NCBI GenBank assembly: GCA_916048095.2
Contig: OU696575.1
Span: forward strand, 11,747,468-11,811,467
From: Sacculina carcini
Lineage: Eukaryota; Arthropoda; Thecostraca; Sacculinidae
Direction of reading: 5' to 3'
DNA: 64,000 nt
The translations under genes were made by a program, and so were the position numbers. This document shows positions 34,537 to 45,606 of the stretch, piece after piece. How positions within the stretch are numbered: the first letter of the stretch is position 1; every line of letters begins with the position of its first letter. The notes beneath the pieces were generated by a model. It did not search any database and was not told where the DNA came from. It worked only from the letters and a program-made list of their open reading frames with translations.

Positions 34537-37415
34537 AGATGGGGATGATATGGAATGATGGGGAGCCAGTGAAATTGGAACAGGAAGGAGGAAGTTTGGC
34601 GACAGCGAGTGGGGTGGAGTACGAAACGACAGGATTTATTGATGATGCGCTGAAGGATTTTCAAAGAAGACCGAGGTAAGTTGAGGTGGAGTGAGCTGCA
34701 GTAGTCAAGACCGGAAAAAATAAGAGAGTGAACAAATTTGATAGCCGAAGGTTGGTCCAAACAAGAGCGGATAGGGTAAAGAGAACGCAGAATAAGGTAG
34801 CAGGTTCGAGCAGTGGAAATGACGTTATTGGTAAAAGAAAGATTGGAATCAAAAATAGTGCCGAGGTTACATACAGTAGTGGAGAGAGGCAGAGGAAGTA
34901 AAGGAGGAGTGATACGAGGAGGGTGAAGAATTAAGAACTCAGATTTAGAAGTATTAGGAGGCGTCGAGATGAGGTCCATAAGGTAATATCACGTAGGATA
35001 TTGGAAAGAAGAGAAGGATGAGAGAAAGGACAGGGGATACATAGTTGGATGTCGACGGCATAGATATGGTAAGCAACACTGTGGCTCCGTAGAACTGGAC
35101 AGAGAGAGGACATATAGAGGTTAAAAAGTAAAGGACCTAAGATGGAGCCCTGAGGAACTCCAGACAATAGAGAAGCAGAACTAGAAGTTGAGGAATTGAA
35201 ATTTATGGCAAAGGTCCGGTTGGATAAGTAAGAGCAGAGAAGTGATAGGGCAGATGAAGATAAGCCAATGTGGGAAAGATCATGAGTAAGAATAGTGTGG
35301 TCAACTAGGTCAAATGCAGAAGACAAATCAAGGAGTACAAGAAGAACAGACTGTTTAAAAGAGAAATGCGATAAGATGTTTTGAGAGAGGGATATGAGGA
35401 CAGTTTCAGTTGAGTGAAAAGGACGGAAACCAGATTGGAAAGGATCAAGTGCACGACAAATAAAAGGAGATAGTTGAGAAAAGATGGCAGATTCCAGAAG
35501 CTTGGAAGAAAAACTCAAGAGTGATATAGGGCGGTAGCTTTTACAATCAGAGGGATCAAGAGAGGTTTTTTTAGGACAGGATAGATAATGGCATGCTTGT
35601 CAGAGAGAAATTTACCGTGGAGAAATGAAGAATTAATTAGATGAAGAAAATACGGGACCAGTGACATAATAGAAGAGGAAATGGCAAGGAAATTTATTGG
35701 ATCGGCCGGTGAGAAAGAGATTTTTAACTTGGAGATTAGAAAAAGAACACCAGGGAGGTCAATCTGAGAGAAAGAGGGGAAATCATCAACAGAGGAAGTA
35801 TGAGTCAGAAGAATATTGGAGTGGTTAATTTTAGCTTGTGCAGATATAACCTTATCAGTAAAGTAGGATGATAGATCGGAGGCTGATAGTGAAGAAACAG
35901 GATGAGAACGGTTGCCAGTGAGTTTGTTGAGAGTCACCCACAGGGCCTTCGGAGAACGGGAAAGGGAGGAAAGACGAGAAGTGTAAAAAGATCGCTTAGC
36001 TGAAGAAAGAGCAGTAATGTACAGAGAGCGAGAAGTGGAAAACGCCAACAAATCAGTGGACAGGAGAGAGCGTTTCCAGGTTCGTTCTAAGGAGCGTAGA
36101 TTTTTTTTAGCTCGAGAAGATGAGAGTTTATCCACGGAGGAGCTGACCTGTGTTTATGAGGACGAGCAACTAAAGGGAAAATATTATCATTGATGGAACA
36201 TAGAACCGAAGACAGAAAAGTATGAATTTCATCAGGACTGAGAGAGTAAAGAATGTGAAAAGGAAAGAGTGAACTGAGTAAACCATGGAAGTGAATTGGA
36301 TCGAATTTTATATAGTCACGGTAGAAAGAATTAGATAGAGAATTAGAAAGGGCAAGGGTCCGAGAGTGATCAGGAAATGAAAGTGGAAGGGAACTCAGTA
36401 AAAGGCTATGATCCGAGAGTGAGGGGTCAGGAGGGAGAACAAGTACATCAGATGGAGGACAGTCGGAGGATAGAATAGGAATAGGGAAAATAATAAGGTC
36501 AAGGGTGTGTCCAGATATATGAGTAGGTGAGGAAACCAGAGAAAGAAGGGCATGAGAGTTGATAAGAGAAATAAAATTGGTGGCAAGATGTGGTAAGTCA
36601 ACCCAGTAGTTGAAGTCGCCTACAATTATAAATCTACTAGAAAAGGAAGAGACAATTAAGTCAAGGAGTGCTGAAAATTCAGAGAAAAAGGAAGACGAGG
36701 TACCCGGATGATTATGACGATAGACGATCAACAAGCAGAATTCACGAAAAGAGGGAAGAGAAAGAGATAGAGCAAGATATTCAAAAGAGGAATATGGAGG
36801 GAAGGAAGAAATAACAGAAATAGGAAGGGATTTATGAAACAAGCAACCCACTCCACCACCAGAAGATTTAGAGTTAGTTCTAGCCTTATGGGAGAACCAA
36901 TAATCAGGAAGGATGTTGGAGGCAAAAGAAGGAACGTCGGACTCGAGGAGCCATGTCTCGACTATGCAAATGATGGAGAGAGAGTAGTGGGAGCAAATAT
37001 GTGAAATATGAGAAGTCTTGTTGCGACAGGAACGAATATTAATGAAGCCAATGGGGATATGAGGGAGGACCGGTGGTAGTCATGTGCAGGAATTAGGACT
37101 AGACGTATAACTAGACGTAGCAGTGCGCTGCTGAAGAGAGCCACGAACGGCAAGAAAAGATGGACAAGATGAGCAGAACGAAGAGTGAGAATGAGGACGG
37201 CCCGTGGACGCACAGTTATGACACTTTTCAGGTGCCAATCGGTCACAGACATTTGACCGGTGAGGGCCAGCACAGTGACCGCACACGACTTCGCGCGAAC
37301 AGTGGTCATCCCTGTGTCCAAGGCCAGCGCATCTGCCACAGTGGACCACCCAAAATCTGTCACAAACCGGGCAGGAGCATAGATCGATAAACAACCGGTC
37401 ACCAGCTCTCCTCAA
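34537..37415 (-). pseudogene. Degenerate non-LTR retrotransposon (LINE), minus strand copy
   Basis: From its 5' end: an ORF1-like segment with three CCHC-type knuckles (37415-37080, e.g. CGRCAGLGHRDDHC and CGHCAGPHRSNVC); an APE-type endonuclease remnant (about 36851-36130; VGDFNYWVDL, HTLDLI, SDHSLL); and reverse transcriptase (about 36135-34509; LVLLDLSSAFDLVDH, SGVPQGSILGPLLFNLYM). The YADD box reads YAVD, and several frameshifts break the ORF, so it is dead. The sequence style is CR1/L2/Rex-like. The 3' end meets the Gypsy LTR region. Confidence 0.85.
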
Positions 37416-37467
37416 CAGAGCAAAGCTGAGCTGTTCCGCTCGCTCTTCTTACTGATCTGCCCTTAGT

Positions 37468-39255
37468 ATGGCAAAACAATCCTACCACAAGGCCACGCTC
37501 TCCTCGCCTTCTCGTTCTCCCATGGCTATTCGGCCCACTCTTAATTCTATCACCGGTCTCCGCAAATCCTCCTTATCTTCATCCCTATCTGCTTCTGATC
37601 TGGCTGAGTTTTTTGTGAACAAAACTCGCGCTGTCTTATCTGATATCCCTTCCTCGCCGTCTCCACTCATTCATACTTCATCCTCCCTCCATTTCACGAG
37701 TTTTTCTCTTATCGAGCTCCCTGATCTTCTCAAATTGATCTCTTCTACCAAAACCACTGTTTATCCTGTTGACCCTATTAATTTTCGCGCCTTATCCGAC
37801 TCTATTGTACTCCTTGCCCCTGTTCTTCTCCACTTGGTCAATTGTTCTTTCCTCCATGGTCGGTTTCTTCCTGACTCTAAACACGCTATTATTCTCCCCA
37901 TCCTCCAAAATCCTTGAATTGATCCCTCAGTCTGTAAAAATTACTGTCCTATATCTTTAATGAACTTACCTTCCACACTTCTTGAATCTGCTATTTACTC
38001 CCAACTCATGCCTTTTGTTTTCAATTCTCTTGATCCTTATCAATCCGGTTTTAGGCCTGCACACTCCACTGAGTCGGTCCTTATTTCGGTTTCGTCTACT
38101 GTCCTCTCGCATTTCTCGTACTAAAAGTCTGTCCTTGATCTTTCATCTGCCTTTGACATGGTTAATAACTATTCTTATCAAATATCTATCTTTCTTGGGC
38201 GGGTCTTCTACAGCCCTTGCTCTTCTCAACCTTTCCAATCGGTCTTCCTCTGTGGATTCCCATTCCTCTCAATCCTGTCTTATTCATTAAGCTCGAGGTG
38301 TCACTCAAGGTTCTGTTCTTGGACCTGTTTTATTTAACCTTTATAGGTCTTGGCTATGCTCTATCCTAAGATGCTTCTCTCTATCTTTTCAAATATATGC
38401 GCATGACATCCAACTGATCCTTAATCTTCCTTATTCTAACTTTCTTGCTGATGTCCTCTCCGATATTTCTTCTTGGTGTGCGTCTCGTGATCTCCTGCTT
38501 AGTACTTCTAAGTCTGAATTTTCTGTCCTTCATCCTCCGCGTGCCTCCTTTACTTCATTTTCCTCTTTCTGTGTCTGTCCGTAATCTAGGTATCATTATT
38601 GACTCGTATCTTTCATTTTGTTAATGTCCCTGCTGTTGCGCGTTCGTGTTATCTTATTCTTCGTTCGTTGTATCCTATCCGTCCCTTTTTTGATCAGTCT
38701 TCTGCCATCAAACTCATTCATTCTTTCATCTTCTCTAGAATTGACTATTGTAACTCTTTATATCTTCCTCTTTTTATAAGGATTATTTTATTTTATATTA
38801 CTTTATATGTTTCTCGCTCTTCAAAAATCCTCCATGCTATCATCAACAAATCATGTCGTTTTGTGTTATCTCCTACTCCTTGTCTTCACACTTCCTCATT
38901 TCTATTCAAACTCCGGTGGCTTCCAATGATTCCTCGCATACACTTCAAAATCTGCTGTCTTATTTACAAAATCCTACATGACCCTCGCCAATCGATCTAT
39001 TTATCCAATATCCTCACACCTAGCGACCTCATATCTCATCATCCTTCACCTCTTTCCTGTCCTCGGGCCTGCAATGAATCTTCTTGGTCTAGTAAATATT
39101 TATTTTATGCTCCCCGTTTCTACAACGGCCTTCCTCGTAGCCTCGTGACTTCCTCTCAATCTCTTGCTGCGTTTTCTACTTCTCTTCGCAATCATCTTTT
39201 TGACATATCCTTCGATCATTCTTCGTATAACCTTACTCGCTATGCCGCGCTCTGA
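37468..39255 (+). pseudogene. Degenerate LINE, plus strand copy, 5'-truncated
   Basis: Same family as the neighbouring minus copy: DPINFRALSDSIV and NCSFLHGRFLPDSKHAI match DPINFLAISSSIM and NSSFLHGKFLSDKHAI. It starts in the region before the reverse transcriptase, lacks ORF1 and endonuclease, and continues through frameshifted RT segments (GSVLGPVLFNLY; the catalytic box reads YAHD) to a C-terminal block (SCRFVLSPTPC, LFKLRWLPMIPR) ending at 39255. Head to head with the other copy at about 37.44 kb. Confidence 0.85.
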
Positions 39256-39700
39256 GCCTGTTTGATACAATATTTGTTCATATTTTGTATGTATGCTTAT
39301 TGTGATATGCTGATTTGTTTCCGATATTGTTTTCGTGTAAGTTTGCATGTGCATATATGTGGACGTGTGTGTCTGTTTTATATTGTTATAGATGTGTGTG
39401 GTGCGTGTAGGTGTGTGTATGTGAGGTATATATGTGTATATGTATATATATGTATGTATATGTGTTGGATACGGGTACGTATGTGTACGTGTATATGTGT
39501 ATGTAAGTGAATTTTATGTGTGTGTGTATACTTGTGTTTGCCGCCTGTCTGGTTATTTTGTTGCGGTGTTTATTTGCTCTTTGCTGACTATTAGCTATTT
39601 GTTTCCCCTCATTCTTGCGTGTGTTGTTATGTGAGCTCTACACGTATATGTTGATGTTTTGTTGTCTTGAATGAAGTATATACTCGTTGGTTGTTTTCCA
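39256..39700. repeat. TG/TA-rich low-complexity sequence
   Basis: Imperfect GTGTATATG-type sequence between the LINE end and PRPF38B. It may include the LINE 3' tail or the PRPF38B promoter. No gene is seen. Confidence 0.5.
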
Positions 39701-39740
39701 AGGAGTGTACAACGTTCGAGTGGTTAATAATTGTGTGGCG

Positions 39741-41748
39741 ATGTACGAAGCCGAGGAAGTCGAGACCGAGTGTCAGCGCAAGACCAACACGTTGCCTGTT
39801 TGGGGCAACGAGAAGACGATGAACCTCAACAGTCTTCTACTCACTAACGTCCAGTCGTCGCACTACTTCAAGGGTCAGACTGTTTGTGTTCAGGCTTTTC
39901 TCAGCATTTGCTCTCTCGTTCATCCTTGTGCTCATGACATTTATTGTTGATTTAATCAAAGGACATGGTCTCAATGACAGGTAATGTGTTCAATTTTCGT
40001 TACTGGATACGGCGTGCTCTCTGGAGGGTTCCATTTATCGCATGTTCCCGCCTCTAGCACCTTAGTGTAAGTCCTAACTTATTGGGTTATGTCGGCAACA
40101 TGGGGCTCTTCGGTACAGCACAGAAAACTGCGAGCTGCGCGCGCATGCAGCCAGTTATGCGGCAATTGGCTATAACTTTGATAATCGATTTAAACCGCTT
40201 CACTGCATGGAGTCTGGTGTTTTAACAAGTCAATTTGTGCGTGTGTTTGTGTGTGTAGTGACTTTGTTTGGTCTGAAGACGTTTCATGAAGTGGTTGACG
40301 AGATCTACTACAACGTAGGCCACATGGAACCGTGGGAGAAGGGCAGCAGGAAGGCGGGACAGACTGGCATGTGTGGCGGGGTCAGTGGCTCCCTGCGCAC
40401 GTGCATAAACACTCTTACATACGCACGCGCATAAACACTCGTACATACGTACTCGCATAAACACTCTTACATGCGCACGTGCATAAACACTCGTACATGC
40501 GCACTCGCATAAACACTCTTACATGCGCACTCGCATAAACACTCTTACATGCGCACTCGCATAAACACTCTTACATGCGCACGTGCATAAACACTCGTAC
40601 ATGCGCACTCGCATAAACACTCGTACATGCGCACTCGCATAAACACTCGTACATGCGCACTCGCATGACCACAACACCTCATACCTCACTGTCCCCAGCG
40701 TTGAATAGCTAATATTTTCTTTCATAAACTGAATGCTGCGAACAAACCTGCGCCAAAATGTTTGTATTTCATATGACACGACAGGTGGGTGTGTATATGT
40801 GTATGCGTTGATAGGTGTGCATGTGTGTGTGTATTTATTTAGTTTAAATGCACTATGAACCGGTCTATACCTCTACAACTTCAATTTTTGAATAATCAAC
40901 TTCAATTTCAGAATATTTATGTTTTCGTCGGAATACACTTAACAGTATTCACGTGCTTACATAATTTACATAATTTAATTCTTGGATTGTTCTCCACCGT
41001 GGACTTCATGAAGGCAATGTGTTCTGGTTATGTGTTCTTGCTTGTGCAGCCTCCTTTTAGTGTGGAGTGATCATACTGGCTGTTGATCCAGTCATAGGCG
41101 ATAGACTGCTTCACTCCCAGACTTCTCGCAAATTCCCTCCACTCTGCCTCTATTGAATACTTCACGAATTCTTTTTTTATTTTCTTGGGCATCAGATTGA
41201 CTTATGTAATTTGCTCGAATAATTTGATCACATTTGGTCATTTTATCGGAGTGACATTATGGATTGTTATTGGTTGTTGATTTATTATTTATATTTATTT
41301 TTTTCAATTTTCTTTGTAGAATTCTTTTGTTTTCGAACTCTCTCTCTGAATTTTTTGGGCGCTTGCAGTACATGGGGCCACCGCAGGGTGATAATAGTGC
41401 TGGCACTCTTCCCATGCTAGTGAATTTGCCTATAATTTATAATAATAATAATAACTTACCGCTCAACACAATTTAACACGGTAGAGTAATTATCCGCATA
41501 CGTCAAATACACGAATGTGAATTATCTATGTAAGTGTTGTTATGTAAATTATGTATGTAAGTGTTGTGTGATTGTTTACGATGCGAGGGAGAGATTGAGA
41601 GATTGTATGCGAGCGTGTTAGTGTGCCTGCTTGTGCGTAGTTTACTGTGTGTATAGGTGTGTGTTTGTATGAGTGTGAAGTGTTGATGCCCGCGGCGGCG
41701 AGCGATTGACCGGCTCGCCGCTGATTGGTTGTTTCGGTGGATGTGAGT

Positions 41749-41781
<33 letters not shown>

Positions 41782-42535
41782 ACACCCGTATGTCACGGTG
41801 TGAGCCTGAGTGAGTGTGTTGGAGTCGTGTCCGAGGTTTGTGAGTGGTGTGACGGCTTGTAGACGCGCGTTGAGCGGTGATGCTCACGCGCGTCTGTGTG
41901 TAAATATATTTTAGTTTTGTGTTTCGTCTACAGTGAGCACCTGAATACTGTTGAGCGTATTCCGACGAAAAAAATCAATATTCCGAAATTGAAGTTGATT
42001 ATTCCGATATTGAAGTTGATTATTCCGAAATTGAAGTTGATTATTCCGATATTGAAGTTGATTATTCCGAAATTGAAGTTGATTATTCCGAAATTGAAGT
42101 TGATTATTCCGATATTGAAGTTGATTATTCCGAAATTGAAGTTGATTATTCCGATATTGAAGTTGATTATTCCGAAATTGAAGTTGATTATTCCGATATT
42201 GAAGTTGATTATACCGAAATTGAAGTTGTAAAGGTATAGTTATAATCGAACTTGATTTACATGGCGACAATAACACTATCGTTTTTTGGTAGATGCTCAA
42301 GTGTTGGACTTGAAGCTGCTATCAGTTGATATATGGTGGCAGTGTATTTGATCAGTTTGTTTATATCTGCATTTGTGTGGATGTAGGTGCGCGGTGTAGG
42401 AACGGGAGGCATCGTGTCGACTGCATTCAGTTGTCTGTACAAAATGTTCACGTTGAGACTGACACGACGCCAGGTCAACAGTCTACTCAACCACACCGAC
42501 TCGCCTTATATCAGGGCCGTCGGCTTTCTCTACCT

Positions 42536-42569
<34 letters not shown>

Positions 42570-44914
42570 ATTTCTGATGATGTACGTCGTATGTCTGAAT
42601 GATTAATCTCACTGGGTTCCAGCAACAATCGTGATTATGACTTGATTATTTGTGTTTGGCCTTCTGTCTCATGCTGCGTATATCTACTGCTTTCACTCAT
42701 GTCTACAGCAGAATCATGGCTGTATGTGGGCGCACAGTGAGGCACGCCGTATTTTCTCAACAGGCTGGTGTGCGCTTGAAACGCGAATTATTATTATTAT
42801 CAGCGGTTTTCACGGTGTGATGACCGCTTAATGCACTGGGGTTTTCCAAACTTCTTATCACCAGAGATGTTGGAGGTGTTATTATAAACATATAATCGTG
42901 TGGTTACAGTGTATACGTTGCGATGCCGTCGTTCGAATGCGATGATGTCACCGCCGTTGAATCACACATAGCACATTTTACGCAATTTGAAAATATCACT
43001 GAAAGCTGTATTCGTCTGTGAAATATGCATGGGCGGAACCCCACTGTTCACGGGTTATCACAGTCACGGCTAGCACTCAGGAAATTGCATGCCATACAGC
43101 AAATGGACTACACTTTTGAGAATCGACTCCAACTATTTCAGCGATTGAACCTTGGATCATCCCACATAACAGATACATTTGCTGTTTACGGAGCGATTTG
43201 TTGCCAGTACTGCCTGACTTTCTTCTGCTCTTCATTGCCAGAACGTGTTTGCTCGTTTATGTATGACAATTGAGTTTTGCGCCATTTTCTGCTAGATGTG
43301 ATTGTGTTGGTCTGATTGCAGGTACACACAGCCACCAGCCGATCTATACGGCTGGTTCGAACCTTACCTGGAGGATGAAGAGGTCAGTGAACTCAGCTTC
43401 ACCGGGAATCAGTGACTGTGCCAGGCGATTTCTGTTATTCTGTAAATATTCCTACTGTTATTCTATTTCGTTATTGCATATTGAATTACGGTGTGTGCTG
43501 CCAACATCTTTTTATTTGTTACATTGAATATGTAAAATTAACCAATCTTATTGCTTATCAAAAATTAATCAGTGCTTATGGTCGAGTATGATATGATATG
43601 TTATGATCGAGCTAGGTCATCTGTAAACTAGCCGACCACAGTACTGCTGCTTCTACACGTGTCTACCATATTTACCATCGCGACAATTGTGTACCAATGT
43701 GTGTGTGTGTGTGTAGCCGGTGGATCTACGTGCAGGCGGCGGTGAGGATAACACCATCGGACAAATGTGTCGTCGCATGCTGTCGAAACTCGACTGGTTC
43801 GGCACACTGTTGCCGCGTATACCAGTGCCCATCGAGGTTGTATTCACCTGCACGCAAATAATTATACTTCAATTTGGGGCAATGATCACATGTTGAATTT
43901 GGTGCAGACATACAATTACGTTTGTCTTGGTTATCACGGTTGTGGGACAGCAACAGTGGGTTACTAACTGCTTATTGATTTGCTGACTGATCTATTGCTG
44001 TGCCAGATGAAGATTCAGAAATTGTTGAAGGAGCGTTTTCCCGTGGTGCATCCTGCGTGTCGAGAGCGAGATGTGAGACCAATGTCACGTGAGTCTGCCG
44101 CGCCAGACAGTCAGTACAGATCCAGGAATCGTGCGCCACCGCCTCCGCCGCAGCAACGCCCTCCCAGGTCTGTTTCATCGCTCTTTAATCGCTTGTATTG
44201 CAGTATACACCGGTCTGGCAGTCAGTTGGCGAGTGTGGCTAATGTTATCACTGCTGGACCTTTTGCCAGCATGTCCTGGTCACATACGAAGTGTGAACTC
44301 TTTCGTTAATAGTTGAGGCGGACTTGAGGCGCAAATCTGGTCCGGGTCAGCTTATAAAACGTCCATTATACCCTCCTCCATCACCCAATATATTCATTCA
44401 CTAGAGAACTGGGCGAGCACAAACTCGTTGTTTTGTATTTTTGCACACGTCGTGGTGGCAATCCAATGGAACGCAAAGTTAATTGGTTTCTTCATTGTCC
44501 AGTTAATGGCCGGATATTAGGCACGTGTGCTCATACACGAGTGTTGTGTTGTAATTGTTGGTTGGTTAAAAGCAGTGTTGACTTGTGTGTTTGTTATTGT
44601 TGCTGTTATGTGGAAGTAGTCCTGCTCGCGATATCGCCGAGGAGATTGCGCTGGAGAAGGAGCGCGTGCGTCACGAGCGTGACGGTGTGTCGACGGTGCG
44701 GGCGGACAGTGATCGCGACGGGAGTAGCAGTCGCCACCATCATCACCGCCGTGATCATCATCGTGATCATAACCGTGATCATAATCGTGATCGTCACAGT
44801 GACAGTCGGCGAGATAGACCGCGCCATCGCAGTCGAGAACGCTGTCGCTCACGAAGTCGCTCCACGTCACGACGGCGTCACCGTCGCTCGCGCAGTCGCC
44901 ACCGTCGCTCGTGA
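39741..44914 (+). CDS. PRPF38B: Pre-mRNA-splicing factor 38B
   Basis: Seven exons join in phase: 39741-39873, 40259-40380, 42387-42538, 43322-43382, 43717-43836, 44007-44167 and 44620-44914 (stop TGA), giving 347 residues. The conserved PRP38 domain is clear: PVWGNEKTMNLN, YFKVTLFGLKTFHEVVDEI, HMEPWEKGSRK, GMCGGVRGVGTGGIVSTAF, LLNHTDSPYIRAVGFLYLR, WFEPYLEDEE and LLPRIPVPIE. The C-terminal exon carries IALEKERVRHERD and then His/Asp/Arg repeats and an RS-rich tail, as in spliceosomal PRPF38B. The tail is shorter than in vertebrates. A nuclear role in spliceosome activation is inferred from the family. An upstream in-frame ATG at 39687 exists; 39741 gives a compact start. Intron 2 (about 2 kb) is loaded with repeats. 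Confidence 0.93.
40408..40665. repeat. 26-bp minisatellite in PRPF38B intron 2
   Basis: About ten tandem copies of CGCATAAACACTCTTACATG plus CGCACT, with variants (CTC(T/G)TACAT, CGCACG(T)). Not a CRISPR array: the units are contiguous with no unique spacers. Confidence 0.9.
41245..41460 (+). repeat. Interspersed retroposon tail, copy 2
   Basis: Diverged relative of 17770-17985, sharing GCGCTTGCAGTACATGGGGCC-like and GCACTCTTCCCA blocks and an (ATA)n end. It lies in PRPF38B intron 2. Confidence 0.55.
41562..41932 (+). mobile_element. Solo LTR in PRPF38B intron 2
   Basis: A diverged, shorter relative of the LTRs at 55768-56224 and 56933-57393. It shares GCGAG(T/C)GA and GGCTCGCCGCTGATTGGTTGTT, a GT tract, GTGTGACG(T/G)CTTGTAG and a GCGGTGATGC(C/T)CACGCGCG block. 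It starts TGTTGTGTGATTG and ends GTCTACA. The flanks GTAAG and GTGAG match at 4 of 5 bases, an aged target duplication. No internal sequence accompanies it, so LTR-LTR recombination is likely. Confidence 0.75.
41966..42235 (+). repeat. 21-bp minisatellite with alternating variants
   Basis: About 12 units of ATTGAAGTTGATTATTCCGA plus A or T. The A and T variants alternate mostly in pairs, giving a 42-bp higher-order period. Because 21 is a multiple of three, it stays open as a repeated IPKLKLI/IPILKLI frame, which is not a gene. Confidence 0.92.
42539..42569. repeat. (GT)n tract overlapping the PRPF38B intron 3 donor
   Basis: The donor after exon 3 is itself the first GT of a GT repeat (CTTAG|GTGTGTGT...), so slippage at this tract directly alters the splice-site context. 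Confidence 0.8.
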
Positions 44915-45349
44915 ATATCGGCGCCGCCAGTGTGCCCATAACTCCCAGCTCCAGTGACTGTTGCCTGCGAGCGAGTTGGGCGAACAGTGGCGGTCTGGCG
45001 GTGTAGTACTGTTCAGTGTTGAGGTTGATTTGTAACACCGTGCCGGGCACATAAGAATCAGTGTTAATTTCGCGCTGCAAGAAACTGTTCAGCGCGTGTG
45101 TGTGTGTGTATTACGTCACTCTGGCAAATCGTCATCTCATCACATTTCCTGCACTTGTTGATCGTTGCGTGTTGCGCTATCATGTGGGTGTGACATACGC
45201 AGCACGATTATGCTCGTTCAACAGTGTTTCATCTGCCTAAATAAGAACATGTCACTCGTTTATAGGAAAATAAAAGTGGGGCACCACGTTGCTGGATTTC
45301 ACTGTAATACATCGACACTTGGTTGAAATCATTATATTACCACTAACAC

Positions 45350-45606
45350 TCACTTGAGACCACACAACTGCCTCATTTCTCCGATTGTGTATTGCGTCTG
45401 AATGGCTGAATTATCAACACTTGTGGCATTGGAGAATGTGAGAAAGGCACCAGATTTACCGGCAAATATGGTCGTTTGATCGCGCCCAAACTCCACCACG
45501 GTCAACACAAATTGATGAGGCGTGGTGTTACGCAATCTCTCTGACGACTCGCGGCTGAAACAAGTGGCCGGCAGACAGGACAAGCTCGCTGTCACCGCAT
45601 GCCAGT
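45350..45606 (-). other. EXOSC2 3' region with an unexplained open frame
   Basis: An alternative minus-strand frame runs through the EXOSC2 last exon and on to 45350 without a stop (about 120 codons), including HQFVLTVVEFGRDQTTIFAG and ending QLCGLK at a TGA that overlaps a good GTGAGT donor. It may be chance, an alternative EXOSC2 end, or an exon of an unseen gene. No family is recognised. Confidence 0.25.

Larger units (their letters stand above)
40865..42239. mobile_element. Foldback-like element with long inverted ends
   Basis: 40865-40966 is an inverted copy of sequence at 41937-42239. Both carry GTGAATACTG or CTGAATACTG, GTATTCCGACGAAAA and GAAATTGAAGTTGATTATTC, and end in GAAGTTGTA(A/G)AGGTATAG. 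The right arm is expanded to about 300 bp by a 21-bp tandem repeat. The interior holds a retroposon tail (41245-41460) and a solo LTR (41562-41932), later insertions. No target duplication is clear. Confidence 0.6.

Noticed and set aside
40408..40665. CRISPR-like array
   Set aside because: Repeats are contiguous with no unique spacers, in an animal intron; it is a minisatellite. The same applies to 45815-46105 and 47288-47690.
41896..42231. Repeat protein of IPKLKLI units
   Set aside because: Derived from a 21-bp minisatellite in an intron; no start context or flanking coding sequence.
44517..45080. Minus-strand 187-codon frame rich in Asp/His
   Set aside because: Mostly the reverse of the PRPF38B RS/HD-rich last exon; the part beyond 44914 has no supporting splice phase with its neighbours.
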